Shown piece after piece: positions 36,586-45,395 of a stretch of 64,000 bases of DNA. The notes under the pieces are model-generated. The model searched no databases, was not told the DNA's origin, and was given only the letters and a program-made list of their open reading frames with translations. The position numbers and the translations under genes were made by a program. Location: positions 310,001 to 374,000 of the forward strand of contig JACJXO010000003.1 in NCBI GenBank assembly GCA_020636645.1, given 5' to 3'. Within the stretch, counting starts at the first letter, position 1. Every line of letters starts with the position of its first letter. Source of the stretch: Chitinophagales bacterium (GTDB taxonomy: Bacteria > Bacteroidota > Bacteroidia > Chitinophagales > BACL12).

Positions 36586-36626
36586 GTCAGAAACTGTGCC
36601 ACAGAAATAATTGTGTCATTTTGTCA
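36586..36626 (-). promoter_or_regulatory. Possible groESL promoter with a sigma54-like -24 element
   Basis: On the minus strand TGGCACA (36595-36601) resembles the -24 element of sigma54 promoters, but the -12 position reads CTGA rather than TTGC, so it is imperfect. About 15 nt further upstream the direct repeat TGACA-AAA-TGACA lies at 36614-36626. The region 36627-36742 holds nothing I recognise. Confidence 0.25.
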
Positions 36627-36742
36627 GAAATCACGTCAGAGTGAAGCGGGATGCAACTTCTTACCCATCCAATTGACAGGAAACAGTTGCGGCTGCATGC
36701 GCCGTAATGACAGCAGCAGGAAGAAAACCTTGCAAACAATGC

Positions 36743-37045
36743 TCAGGAAACGACATCATTATCCTGGTCTGCAGAGTTGTATTTTTCTCTGATCTTCTGG
36801 TATTCCTTTTCTACGGAATCAAAGTCATCATGGTAGGCGCCCCAGTAATGAAAGGCCAGGCCTATTCCCCATCCCAGCAAAGGATAGGCAAACCAGTAAC
36901 CATCTCCGTTGTTGTGCTTATAGGAAGTAAAATACCAAAGGATTACAAGCAGCAGATTAACCAGTATATAGACCATCAGGTGCCGGCGAAAGGCAACCCG
37001 TTTCTCGGCCATTTCCCACATTTTATCTTCGTCAGGTCTTTTCAT
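36743..37045 (-). CDS. 2TM domain protein
   Basis: 100 residues. Two membrane segments (about 22-42 and 52-72) preceded by RVAFRRHLMVYILVN and followed by WGAYHDDFDSVEKEYQKIREKY, the 2TM-domain pattern common in Bacteroidota, often next to LytTR regulators. Function unknown. Confidence 0.75.
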   Translation of the reverse strand: MKRPDEDKMWEMAEKRVAFRRHLMVYILVNLLLVILWYFTSYKHNNGDGYWFAYPLLGWGIGLAFHYWGAYHDDFDSVEKEYQKIREKYNSADQDNDVVS

Positions 37046-37057
37046 AGTATTGCTTAT

Positions 37058-38329
37058 TTAGTAGCCGTATTTTGATCTCCAGAGTTCCCTTAACCTTTTA
37101 CGCATTTCTTCCTCTCTTGGGTTCATTCCGGGCTCATAAAGCACTGTTCCCGACAATGCTTCGGGCAGAAATTCCATATGTGTAAAGTTACCTGTAAAAT
37201 CATGGGCATACTGATAATCTTTGCCATACTGCATATCTTTCATGAGCGCCGTGGGTGCATTGCGCAAAGCGAGCGGTACCGGTTGATCACCTTGCTCCCG
37301 AGCCAGCTTTCTGGCTTTTTGCAAGGCCGTATAAGCAGCGTTGCTTTTGACGGAAGCTGCCAGATAAATAGCAGTTTGAGATAAGGTGAGCATACATTCA
37401 GGATAACCCAGCATAGTTACAGCCTGAAAGCAGGAAGTAGCCAGCAAGAGGGCATTCGGGTTAGCATTACCAATGTCTTCACTGGCCAGGATCAGCATAC
37501 GTCTGGCTATGAATTTCGGGTCTTCGCCTCCTTCCAGCATGCGGGCCAGATAGTACATGGCTGCATTCGGATCACTTCCCCGCATGGATTTGATAAAGGC
37601 AGACACCAGGTCATAGTGCATCTCTCCTGTCTTGTCATAAGCTGCCATGCGACTGTGCACCACTTCTTCCACCAGCTGGTCAGTGACTACAACCGGTATC
37701 GTGCCAACGGTCTGGACTACCAGCTCCAGCAGATTCAGAAGTTTTCTGCCATCTCCGCCAGACAACCGAAGCAATGCAGTGGTCTCTTCCAGATGTACTT
37801 TTTTTTCCAGCAACCAGGCATCTTTTTCTACCGCCTGTTGCAGCAACTGAGCGAGATCCTGATCTGTAAAGGGTTCCAGCACATACACCTGACAGCGACT
37901 CAATAAGGCCCGTATCACCTCAAAGGAAGGGTTTTCAGTGGTAGCTCCTATCAGGGTGATGAGTCCTTTTTCCACGGCACCCAAGAGGGAATCCTGTTGC
38001 GCTTTGTTGAAGCGGTGAATCTCATCGATAAAGAGAAGAATGCGACCGCTTTTCTGAGCCAGTTGAATGGTTTCCTTGACGTCCTTAACACCTGCTGTAA
38101 CAGCGCTGAGGCTTACAAATGGCAAGCCTGCTTTGGCAGCCAGTATATTGGCCAGGGTGGTTTTACCGGTACCCGGCGGCCCCCAGAAAATCATACTGGT
38201 AACCTGGCCCTGCTCGTACATACGGCGCAACACCTGGCCTTTTCCAACCAGATGCTGCTGGCCGGCAAAGGTGTCCAGATCTTTCGGACGGAGCCGCTCA
38301 GCAAGTGGCATATCTTTCACTGTGCTCAT
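37058..38329 (-). CDS. rarA: Replication-associated recombination protein A
   Basis: About 423 residues from the ATG at 38327-38329, which keeps the family start MSTVKDMPLAERLRPKDLD; an earlier ATG at 38359 lies in the terminator of the next gene. AAA+ motifs: Walker A GPPGTGKTT, Walker B ILLFIDEIHRFNKAQQDSLL, sensor IGATTENPSFEV. RarA (MgsA) acts at stalled replication forks with clamp-loader-like ATPase function. Confidence 0.93.
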   Translation of the reverse strand: MSTVKDMPLAERLRPKDLDTFAGQQHLVGKGQVLRRMYEQGQVTSMIFWGPPGTGKTTLANILAAKAGLPFVSLSAVTAGVKDVKETIQLAQKSGRILLFIDEIHRFNKAQQDSLLGAVEKGLITLIGATTENPSFEVIRALLSRCQVYVLEPFTDQDLAQLLQQAVEKDAWLLEKKVHLEETTALLRLSGGDGRKLLNLLELVVQTVGTIPVVVTDQLVEEVVHSRMAAYDKTGEMHYDLVSAFIKSMRGSDPNAAMYYLARMLEGGEDPKFIARRMLILASEDIGNANPNALLLATSCFQAVTMLGYPECMLTLSQTAIYLAASVKSNAAYTALQKARKLAREQGDQPVPLALRNAPTALMKDMQYGKDYQYAHDFTGNFTHMEFLPEALSGTVLYEPGMNPREEEMRKRLRELWRSKYGY

Positions 38330-38334
38330 GTCAT

Positions 38335-38371
38335 AAAAAACCGGAGACCTGTAAGACACAAACCTCCGGTT
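38335..38371 (-). terminator. Terminator of the phenylalanine hydroxylase gene
   Basis: An 8-bp stem AACCGGAG/CTCCGGTT with a 17-nt loop; on the minus strand it is followed by T6. It lies between the hydroxylase stop and the rarA start. Confidence 0.55.
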
Positions 38372-38389
38372 GCCAAGTTAGTTAACCTG

Positions 38390-39172
38390 TCAGTCTTCGT
38401 CAGGCCCTTTCACATACAACTCAGGATGTTCCAGACGCTTCCTGATGCCTTGTTCAATATCAGGAAGACTTTCAAACAATTCCAGGCAGGATTCTATCAC
38501 AAAATACTGTTCCTGAAACTTGTCTTTGATATAAGGTGTATCCAGTATCTTTTCTACCTGATAGTCTATGCGCCTGGAGGGGATTCCTGATTTCAGGCAA
38601 TACACAGATTCTCCTGTAGATGAAAGGATACCGGAACCATAAATGCGAAGCAGACCATTATCTCTGATCAGGCCAAACTCTACGGTGTACCAGTATATGC
38701 GACTGATAAGTTCCACTGCTACAGGATTATCTATATAGCTCAGAGCGATCTTGCTTAGTCCGTACAGGTAGGCACAATAGGTCTTGTTGGTGAGCAGTGG
38801 CAGATGGCCGAACACATCGTGAAACATATCCGGTTCTTCCAGGTAATCCAGTTGCTCCATGGTGCGAAGCCAGGTAGATGCCGGAAATTTTCTGTTCAGC
38901 AGCAACTCAAAGAAGTCTTTATTGCCTATAAGCCCCGGAACCACTACAGCGTTCCATCCAGTCAGGGTGTCCAGCCTGATATTGAATTCATCAAATCTGG
39001 GGATGGTACCTGCCGAAAAATGAATGGCTTCGATACCGTCCATGAATACCTGTGCTGCCCTGTCTTTCAGTAAGGCCATCTGCCGGTCGAACAGGATCTC
39101 CCACACCTTAAAATGCTCCGGTGTATATTGGGTGTAATCCTGCACCATTGGCTTATCCAGTATCTCATTCAT
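38390..39172 (-). CDS. phhA: Phenylalanine 4-monooxygenase
   Basis: 260 residues. The iron ligands are seen: the two histidines in PDMFHDVFGHLPLL and the Glu in YWYTVEFGLI. Uses tetrahydropterin and O2 to make tyrosine from phenylalanine. Residues TWLRTMEQLDYLEEPD and SGILSSTGESVYCL support the assignment. It is a stand-alone catalytic domain without an ACT domain, as in most bacteria. Confidence 0.93.
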   Translation of the reverse strand: MNEILDKPMVQDYTQYTPEHFKVWEILFDRQMALLKDRAAQVFMDGIEAIHFSAGTIPRFDEFNIRLDTLTGWNAVVVPGLIGNKDFFELLLNRKFPASTWLRTMEQLDYLEEPDMFHDVFGHLPLLTNKTYCAYLYGLSKIALSYIDNPVAVELISRIYWYTVEFGLIRDNGLLRIYGSGILSSTGESVYCLKSGIPSRRIDYQVEKILDTPYIKDKFQEQYFVIESCLELFESLPDIEQGIRKRLEHPELYVKGPDED

Positions 39173-39191
39173 GTGTGTTACAATTTGATCT

Positions 39192-39199
39192 CTAAATTA
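39192..39199 (-). promoter_or_regulatory. Candidate -7 element of phhA
   Basis: Minus-strand TAATTTAG fits TAnnTTTR and lies 19 nt before the ATG at 39172. Confidence 0.35.
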
Positions 39200-39233
39200 C
39201 AGAATATTCACCCGCTGAACGACCGCGATTTGT

Positions 39234-39527
39234 TCACCGGATGTGGACTTCACGAACCACCTCTTCAGCGAAAGCCTGGTTGATCCTTTGCCGGATATCA
39301 TCCCGGTGAAAAAACAACTCCTGGCGCAAAGGCGCAGAGTCTATCCGGATGTGGAGTACATCTTTCTCCAGCCTGATGCCTGTAGTGTAACGTGCAACTG
39401 TTTTACCCATCACCTCCTCCCATACATCTCCAATGCGGATGGCATAGACCTTATCATCAATGTGATACGCTTTGAACAGGTCTTTGATGACCTCGCCGAT
39501 ACCTTGTTCCACACTCTTTCGTGGCAT
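39234..39527 (-). CDS. DUF721 (DciA-like) protein
   Basis: 97 residues. IGEVIKDLFKAYHIDDKV, WEEVMGKTVARYTTGIRLEK and LHIRIDSAPLRQELFFHRDD match DUF721, which includes DciA, a helicase-loading factor. Typically found beside recF as here (27 bp gap). The loading role is an inference from that family, not shown here. Confidence 0.8.
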   Translation of the reverse strand: MPRKSVEQGIGEVIKDLFKAYHIDDKVYAIRIGDVWEEVMGKTVARYTTGIRLEKDVLHIRIDSAPLRQELFFHRDDIRQRINQAFAEEVVREVHIR

Positions 39528-39530
39528 AAG

Positions 39531-39539
39531 ACGAAGGTA
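39531..39539 (-). promoter_or_regulatory. Candidate -7 element of the DUF721 gene
   Basis: Minus-strand TACCTTCGT fits TAnnTTYG and ends three nt before the ATG at 39527. Confidence 0.3.
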
Positions 39540-39554
39540 GTATATGAACGTGAA

Positions 39555-40634
39555 TCAATCCGGGTTATTGGTCACCACCCGGTCAAATAGCACTTGCTGG
39601 TTGCGCAATATATCCTGCGACCTGCTGCTGTCTGCATCAGTCAGGAACATACCTCCCCAGGAGCCTTCGCTGATCACACTGAACAGCGCTTCCATCCGCT
39701 TCCTGTCCAGTTTTTCAAAAATATCATCGAGCAGCAGTAATGGCTTCCGGCCGTCCGGGTCACCATGAAATGCCGCCAGTTTCAGGGCAATGAGCAATGA
39801 TTTGATCTGGCCCTGGCTGGCCACTTGTTTCAGGGGTTCTCCATCTAAGGTGAACAGCAGGTCATCTCTGTGCACACCTGCCTGAGTGCGCCCGGCTGCA
39901 AGGTCTTCCTGCCTTGTGCGGGCATGGAGTTCTGCTGCATCTGCATGATTCAGGTCGCTCTGATAATCGATGCCAGGTACTTCACGGTTTCCTGACAAAC
40001 GGGCATAGATAGCCTGAATACCCGGAACGATGCGTTCTGTGAAATTCCGCCTGGCCTGCCAGATCCGGCCGGCTGCCGGCCACAGTTGTTTATCCAGTGA
40101 ATCCAGCACTTCCTTGTCAGCCCCCCTTTGCCAGGCCTGTTTTAGCAAGGCGTTGCGCTGTGCAAGTACTTTCTGATACTGTTGCAGATCAAACAGATAT
40201 TCACGGTCAACCTGCGAGATGGTCAGATCCAGAAAACGCCGTCGTTCATCAGCATATTGCTGAATCAGGCGGGTATCATCAGGGGTGATCATGATGACCG
40301 GAAACTGCCCGATGTGATCAGCCAGTTTCTCATAGGCCACACCGTTAAGCAGCACCTCCTTTTTTCTGCCGCTAACCACCTTGACACTAACCTCGTCTGT
40401 CTGACCCTGGTTATCAAATGAGGCGTCCAGGCGAAAGAAATCATGACCATGCTGCACCAGCAACTGGTCTTGCCGCAGGAAATAACTTCTGCACATGCAA
40501 CAGAAATAGATGGCGTCCAGCAGGTTCGTTTTCCCGGAACCGTTGGGGCCGTTTATCAGTACGGTCTGATTGTCAAAGGAATAGCCCGCAGACTGGTGGT
40601 TCCGGTAATGCAACAGTTGTAGCCGGGTAAGCAA
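39555..40634 (-). CDS. recF: DNA replication and repair protein RecF
   Basis: 359 residues, TTG start at 40632-40634 (a stop codon lies five codons upstream and no ATG or GTG intervenes). Walker A GPNGSGKTNLLDAIY, signature-like ASQGQIKSLLIALKLA, and Walker B PLLLLDDIFEKLDRKR are seen. RecF helps load RecA at gaps. Divergent from pdhA. Confidence 0.92.
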   Translation of the reverse strand: MLTRLQLLHYRNHQSAGYSFDNQTVLINGPNGSGKTNLLDAIYFCCMCRSYFLRQDQLLVQHGHDFFRLDASFDNQGQTDEVSVKVVSGRKKEVLLNGVAYEKLADHIGQFPVIMITPDDTRLIQQYADERRRFLDLTISQVDREYLFDLQQYQKVLAQRNALLKQAWQRGADKEVLDSLDKQLWPAAGRIWQARRNFTERIVPGIQAIYARLSGNREVPGIDYQSDLNHADAAELHARTRQEDLAAGRTQAGVHRDDLLFTLDGEPLKQVASQGQIKSLLIALKLAAFHGDPDGRKPLLLLDDIFEKLDRKRMEALFSVISEGSWGGMFLTDADSSRSQDILRNQQVLFDRVVTNNPD

Positions 40635-40665
40635 TGCGGTGGTTTTTATTATGTGACTTGTTTCT

Positions 40666-40674
40666 TAACTTTGC
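40666..40674 (+). promoter_or_regulatory. -7 promoter element of pdhA
   Basis: TAACTTTGC, exact TAnnTTTGC, ends 25 nt before the ATG at 40700. Confidence 0.6.
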
Positions 40675-40699
40675 CAATCTTTTTAAACCCGTGGAGAGC

Positions 40700-41713
40700 A
40701 TGGCAACAGCAGTGAAAACCGACCGGTCAAAAATAACAAAAGAAACCTACCTCGAATGGTATGAGATGATGTACCGGATGCGTCGTTTCGAGGAGAAGGC
40801 CGGGCAGCTTTACGGCATGCAGAAGATACGCGGTTTCTGCCATTTGTATATAGGGCAGGAAGCTGTTGCTGCAGGGGCCATTACCGCTACCCGCAAGGAA
40901 GACCCCATCATCACCGCATACCGTGACCATGGGCTGGCCCTGGCCAAAGGCATGAGCTGCAATGAGGCGATGGCTGAACTCTATGGCAAAGCCACAGGGT
41001 GCACCAAAGGCAAGGGAGGTTCCATGCACTTCTTCAGCAAGGAACACTATTTCTTTGGAGGTCATGGTATCGTAGGTGCTCAGATACCATTGGGAGCAGG
41101 CATTGCATTTGCTGAAAAATATAAGGGGAATGACAATGTGACCCTGTGCTTCTTTGGCGATGGCGCTGTCAGACAGGGCGCTCTGCATGAGACCTTTAAT
41201 ATGGCCATGCTATGGAAACTGCCGGTGGTATTCATTGTTGAGAACAATGGCTATGCTATGGGAACTTCCGTAGAACGCACCACCAACCTGCTGGACATTT
41301 ATAAGATCGGCATGGCCTATGACATGCCCTCCTACCCCGTTGATGGCATGGATCCGGAAAGTGTACACATGGCCATTCATGAAGCAGCTGAAAAAGCACG
41401 GAATGGTGAAGGTCCTACTTTCCTGGAGATCAGAACCTACCGTTACAAAGGACACTCTATGAGTGATCCGCAAAAGTACCGCACCAAGGAGGAAGTAGAA
41501 GAGTATAAGATGCGTGACCCGGTTGAAGTGACCCGGACACGGATCATTGACAAGAAATACGCTTCAGAGAAAGAGCTGGAAGATATGGAAGCTGCCATTG
41601 AGCAGGAGATCGCAGACTGCGTGGAGTTTGCTGAGAACTCCCCCTTCCCTGATGATTCAGCAGTATATGAAGACATCTATCTGCAGCAGGACTATCCATT
41701 TATCAAAGATTAA
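40700..41713 (+). CDS. pdhA: Pyruvate dehydrogenase E1 component, alpha subunit
   Basis: About 337 residues from ATG 40700 (a GTG at 40691 is possible). Family patterns: RFEEKAGQLYGMQKIRGFCH, thiamine-diphosphate motif GDGAVRQGALHETFNMAMLW...ENNGYAMG, and RYKGHSMSDPQKYRTKEE with the phosphorylation-loop region. Decarboxylates pyruvate with a separate beta subunit, whose gene is not in this window. Next gene begins 12 bp later. Confidence 0.93.
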   Translation: MATAVKTDRSKITKETYLEWYEMMYRMRRFEEKAGQLYGMQKIRGFCHLYIGQEAVAAGAITATRKEDPIITAYRDHGLALAKGMSCNEAMAELYGKATGCTKGKGGSMHFFSKEHYFFGGHGIVGAQIPLGAGIAFAEKYKGNDNVTLCFFGDGAVRQGALHETFNMAMLWKLPVVFIVENNGYAMGTSVERTTNLLDIYKIGMAYDMPSYPVDGMDPESVHMAIHEAAEKARNGEGPTFLEIRTYRYKGHSMSDPQKYRTKEEVEEYKMRDPVEVTRTRIIDKKYASEKELEDMEAAIEQEIADCVEFAENSPFPDDSAVYEDIYLQQDYPFIKD

Positions 41714-41725
41714 TATTTTTTATAC

Positions 41726-42409
41726 ATGACTGAACAGAAAAATGCTGTGGCCGAAGCACATGACGGCGACGTTTACCGCCAGGTGGAGCAGTTCTTCCTG
41801 AAGAACAGAAACATGATCCTGGGTGTACTGGCTGTGCTGGTGATCGGTATTGGAGGCTACTTTGGCTACAAGAAATTCATCCAGGAACCTAAAGAACTGG
41901 ATGCCCGAAACAAGATCACCATAGCCCAGGGCTATTTTGCCAATGACTCTCTCGACCTGGCCCTGAACGGAGATGGTATCAACCCCGGTTTCCTGGCTAT
42001 CAGCTCCAGTTACAAGAATACAGCTACCGGCAATCTTTGCCAGTACTATATTGGCGTCATCTACCTGAAACAGGAACAAACAGATCTGGCCATTGAACAC
42101 CTGGGCAAGTACAAACCCGGTACCGATGAACTGAAAGGCGTAACCCATATGCTATTGGGTCATGCCTGGGCTGATAAAGGTGATAATACCAAGGCGGTTG
42201 CGGAATATAAGGAAGCAGGTAAGTCTGCCAAAAATGACATGTACAGCCCCTACTACTACAAGATGGCCGGCGATCTGTTGCTGGTCATGGAAGATTATGG
42301 TCAGGCACTGGATATGTACAAGCTCATCAAGAAAGAATATCCATTGAGCGAAGAAGGTCAGAATATTGACAAAGAGATCGCTTACGCCGAAACCAAAATG
42401 GGCAAATAA
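41726..42409 (+). CDS. TPR-containing membrane-anchored protein (YfgM-like)
   Basis: 227 residues. One membrane anchor (about 30-48: MILGVLAVLVIGIGGYFGY), then TPR repeats such as GVIYLKQEQTDLAIEHLGKY and KMAGDLLLVMEDYGQALDMY. It resembles the YfgM group of ancillary envelope proteins. It overlaps the first base of ribH (TAATG), so translation is probably coupled. Confidence 0.75.
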   Translation: MTEQKNAVAEAHDGDVYRQVEQFFLKNRNMILGVLAVLVIGIGGYFGYKKFIQEPKELDARNKITIAQGYFANDSLDLALNGDGINPGFLAISSSYKNTATGNLCQYYIGVIYLKQEQTDLAIEHLGKYKPGTDELKGVTHMLLGHAWADKGDNTKAVAEYKEAGKSAKNDMYSPYYYKMAGDLLLVMEDYGQALDMYKLIKKEYPLSEEGQNIDKEIAYAETKMGK

Positions 42410-42894
42410 TGGCTACCCGCGACCTGTCTTCCTACCGGGCAGACGAGGTTCCCTCAGGTAAGAGTTTCCGGATTGCAGTGATCACTTCCGACTGGAATGA
42501 AGAGATCACCCATGCGATGGAAAAAGCCTGTCTGGATACATTGATCCATCATGAGGTCGTGGAAGAGAATATCAGTGTGATTCACGTGCCCGGAAGTTAT
42601 GAACTCACCTCTGCTGCACAGATGCTGCTGGAAACCAGTGAGCAGGACGCAGTGGTCTGTATAGGTTGTATCATCAAAGGAGAAACGCCGCATGATGTCT
42701 ATCTTGCTCAGGCCGTATCTCAGGGACTCACCCAGGTCAGCATCGATTACAGTACACCTGTTTTGTTTGGTGTTCTCACCACACTGGACCTTCAGCAGGC
42801 AAAAGAACGTGCCGGTGGCCGGCATGGCAATAAAGGCGTAGAAGCTGCTGTGACTGCGCTGCGCATGGCCGCACTCAGAAGAAAATTCATCTGA
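42409..42894 (+). CDS. ribH: 6,7-dimethyl-8-ribityllumazine synthase
   Basis: 161 residues. The lumazine synthase pattern is seen: VITSDWNEEITHAMEKAC, VPGSYELTSAAQMLLE, IGCIIKGETPHDVYLAQAVSQ and VLFGVLTTLDLQQAKERAGG. Makes the riboflavin precursor from 5-amino-ribitylamino-uracil and butanone phosphate. No riboswitch is seen upstream. Confidence 0.96.
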   Translation: MATRDLSSYRADEVPSGKSFRIAVITSDWNEEITHAMEKACLDTLIHHEVVEENISVIHVPGSYELTSAAQMLLETSEQDAVVCIGCIIKGETPHDVYLAQAVSQGLTQVSIDYSTPVLFGVLTTLDLQQAKERAGGRHGNKGVEAAVTALRMAALRRKFI

Positions 42895-42904
42895 TCTCAT
42901 TTCC

Positions 42905-42913
42905 TACCTTTAA
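42905..42913 (+). promoter_or_regulatory. Candidate -7 element of the metallo-hydrolase gene
   Basis: TACCTTTAA ends three nt before the ATG at 42917; a TAnnTTTR match. Confidence 0.4.
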
Positions 42914-42916
42914 GGC

Positions 42917-43750
42917 ATGAAACTATATTCCATTCATGCCGGCTATTTCAAGCTGGATGGTGGCGCTATGTTTGGCGTGGTGCCGAAGAAGATGTGGCAG
43001 AAACTGGTGCCTGCAGATGAAAACAACCTGTGTACCTGGGCCATGAGATGTCTCCTGGTGGATACCGGCGAACGAAAGATCCTGATCGACTGTGGCATGG
43101 GTAATAAGCAGGATGAGAAATTCATGGGACACTATGAGCCGCATGGACCAACACTGGAAAGATCGCTGGCTAGTCATGGTTTCCAACCGGAAGACATCAC
43201 CGACCTCTTCCTGACCCACCTCCACTTTGATCATTGTGGTGGAGCGGTCAAAAGAACGGAAGATGGCCAACTGATTCCTGCCTTTCCGCATGCAAAAGTC
43301 TGGAGTAACCACCAGCACTGGGATTGGGCAATACATCCTAATGACCGGGAAAAAGCCTCCTTTCTGAAAGAAAATCTGCTGCCGCTCGAAGAGCATGGCG
43401 TGCTGCATTTTCTGGATGAGGGCCAGTCGCTTTGCCCTGAAGTAGATACCATCTGGGTGAATGGCCATACAGAAGCCATGATGCTGCCTGTTATTCATAC
43501 CGGCAACAAGACCATTGTCTATATGGCCGACCTGCTACCTGCAGCTGCCCATATTCCACTGCCCTATATCATGGGGTATGATATTCGTCCACTAATGACA
43601 CTGGAAGAGAAAAAAGACTTTCTCCAAATGGCATTGGACAACAATTACTATCTCTTTTTCGAACACGATGCAGTGAATGAATGCTGCAACCTTCGGATGA
43701 CCGATAAAGGCATTCGGCCGCAGGAATTTTTCCCGCTCAGTGCATTGTAA
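42917..43750 (+). CDS. MBL-fold metallo-hydrolase
   Basis: 277 residues. The dinuclear metal motif HLHFDHCGG is at about residue 98, with an upstream DCGMGN, a later NGHTEAM and MADLLPAAAH. Lactonase-like or other beta-lactamase-fold hydrolase; substrate unknown. Confidence 0.85.
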   Translation: MKLYSIHAGYFKLDGGAMFGVVPKKMWQKLVPADENNLCTWAMRCLLVDTGERKILIDCGMGNKQDEKFMGHYEPHGPTLERSLASHGFQPEDITDLFLTHLHFDHCGGAVKRTEDGQLIPAFPHAKVWSNHQHWDWAIHPNDREKASFLKENLLPLEEHGVLHFLDEGQSLCPEVDTIWVNGHTEAMMLPVIHTGNKTIVYMADLLPAAAHIPLPYIMGYDIRPLMTLEEKKDFLQMALDNNYYLFFEHDAVNECCNLRMTDKGIRPQEFFPLSAL

Positions 43751-43776
43751 TCCATGTTGGAAAAAACTACCTTTGC
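43745..43776 (+). promoter_or_regulatory. Promoter of tRNA-Met
   Basis: TTG at 43745-43747, 20 nt, then TACCTTTGC at 43768-43776, matching -33 and -7 Bacteroidota elements; the tRNA begins 12 nt later. Confidence 0.6.
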
Positions 43777-43787
43777 ATCCACCTTTT

Positions 43788-43864
43788 GGCGGGGTAGCTC
43801 AGATGGTTAGAGCGTCGGATTCATAACCCGGAGGTCACGAGTTCAATTCTCGTCCCCGCTACCA
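43788..43864 (+). tRNA. tRNA-Met (CAT anticodon)
   Basis: 77 nt including the encoded CCA. Acceptor GGCGGGG pairs with CCCCGCU (G-U at the first pair); D-stem GCTC/GAGC; T-arm ACGAG/CTCGT with loop TTCAATT; anticodon loop TTCATAA. The last anticodon-stem pair is A-C, which is not canonical. The elongator form is likely because the first acceptor pair is formed, unlike initiator tRNAs; modification to tRNA-Ile2 cannot be excluded. Confidence 0.93.
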
Positions 43865-43871
43865 TAACCAG

Positions 43872-43899
43872 TCCAGACCTTGTGTCTGGATTTTTTTTT
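43872..43899 (+). terminator. Terminator after tRNA-Met
   Basis: TCCAGAC-CTTGT-GTCTGGA stem and nine T at 43891-43899. Confidence 0.85.
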
Positions 43900-43952
43900 C
43901 CGCCCATCCTTTGAGCCGGTATGAAAATCTCTAATTTGTAACTTCACACGGT

Positions 43953-45392
43953 ATGTCTGACCATATACTCTGGATACTTCTGGCCTTACTTTTAGGCATC
44001 CTCATCGGGTGGCTGCTTCATCGTATTTTTTTCAGCCAAAAAAATGTGGACCCTTCTCTTCTGGAAGAAGCCAGAACCGGCATGATTCGCGAACAGGAAC
44101 AACACCAGCTGACCAGGCAACAGCTGCAGGAATTGCAAGGTATTCGAACCCAGCTACAGACACGACTGGAAGAATTACAACAGGAAACAGCTGCCATTCG
44201 CGAGCGCCTTGTTCATCAGCAGGAATCCCTTGTCGAAAAAGACCAGTCTGTCAGGAAATTACAGGAGGAACAGACCAGACATCAGCAACAGTTCATTCAG
44301 CAGGAAAAAGAGAATGCAGAGCTTCGTGCCGATAACCGGTCACTGCAGGAAAAACTGCGAACCTTTGATGAAGAACTGACAAGAAAATTTGAAGTACTCA
44401 GCCAGCAGATCCTGGACGACAAAAGTAAAAAATTCACCGAGCTCAACAAAGAACAGATATCCAGGGTGATGCAGCCTTTTGAAAAAGAGATCAAAGAGTT
44501 CAAAGAGAAGGTGAATGAAACCTATATAACAGAATCCAAAGAACGCTTCAAACTGCAGGGAGAGATAGAAAAGCTGATGCAGCTCAACCAGCAGCTGAGC
44601 GATGATGCACGCAACCTGACCCGTGCACTGACGGTTGATACCAAGCAGCAGGGCGACTGGGGCGAAATGATCCTGGAAAAGATACTGGAACAGAGCGGAC
44701 TGGTCAAAGGCCGGGAATTCACCATGCAGGAAAGCATGCAGGATGCAGAAGGAAACAGACTGCGCACGGATGTGATCATCAAACTTCCAGATGAACGCAA
44801 CATCATCATCGATAGCAAAGTGTCATTGACCGATTATGACCGGTTCATGAAAGCTGATGATGCAGATGAACAGGAAGCAGCTTTGCAGAGACATGTCAGA
44901 AGTGTAAAAGGACATGTGGACATCCTCCACAAGAAAAGCTATGCTGATTATCCCGGCAGTCCGGAGTTCATCTTCATGTTCATTCCGGTGGAGCCCGCTT
45001 TCATGGTGGCCATGCAAGGCGATCCCGAACTCTGGAACTACGCATATCAGAAAAATATCATCCTGATAGGTCCAACCAACCTGATAGCAGCATTGAAGCT
45101 GGTAGCAGAGATCTGGAAGAAAGAATACCAGAGCAGAAATGCCATGGAGATCGCAGATCGTGCGGGTGCCTTGTATGACAAATTTGCCGGGTTCACGGAA
45201 AGCCTGCTCGATGTGGGCAAGAATCTGGGTAAAGCCGGCGAGAGTTACGACAAAGCCCTGAGCCAGCTGAAGGATGGCAAAGGAAATCTGATCGGACGGG
45301 TAGAACAGCTTCGGAAGCTAGGTGCGAAGAATAAGAAACAGCTCGACCAGCAATTGCTCCTTCCTGATGATGACATACAGGATGATGACTAA
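43953..45392 (+). CDS. rmuC: DNA recombination protein RmuC
   Basis: 479 residues. N-terminal membrane segment (about 5-23), coiled coil (about 30-215), then the RmuC nuclease-like domain: DWGEMILEKILEQSGLVKGR, RTDVIIKLPDERNIIIDSKV with the PD-(D/E)XK-like DSK, and VAEIWKKEYQSRNAMEIADR. Thought to limit recombination at inverted repeats in E. coli. Confidence 0.9.
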   Translation: MSDHILWILLALLLGILIGWLLHRIFFSQKNVDPSLLEEARTGMIREQEQHQLTRQQLQELQGIRTQLQTRLEELQQETAAIRERLVHQQESLVEKDQSVRKLQEEQTRHQQQFIQQEKENAELRADNRSLQEKLRTFDEELTRKFEVLSQQILDDKSKKFTELNKEQISRVMQPFEKEIKEFKEKVNETYITESKERFKLQGEIEKLMQLNQQLSDDARNLTRALTVDTKQQGDWGEMILEKILEQSGLVKGREFTMQESMQDAEGNRLRTDVIIKLPDERNIIIDSKVSLTDYDRFMKADDADEQEAALQRHVRSVKGHVDILHKKSYADYPGSPEFIFMFIPVEPAFMVAMQGDPELWNYAYQKNIILIGPTNLIAALKLVAEIWKKEYQSRNAMEIADRAGALYDKFAGFTESLLDVGKNLGKAGESYDKALSQLKDGKGNLIGRVEQLRKLGAKNKKQLDQQLLLPDDDIQDDD

Positions 45393-45395
45393 GGT

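Noticed and set aside
35493..36644. Long rightward reading frame (383 codons) opposite groEL and groES
   Set aside because: It is antisense to the highly conserved groESL genes and arises from their codon bias; no homology or start signal.
42200..42409. FMN riboswitch upstream of ribH
   Set aside because: ribH overlaps the preceding TPR gene by one base, leaving no leader, and no RFN-type conserved pairs are visible.
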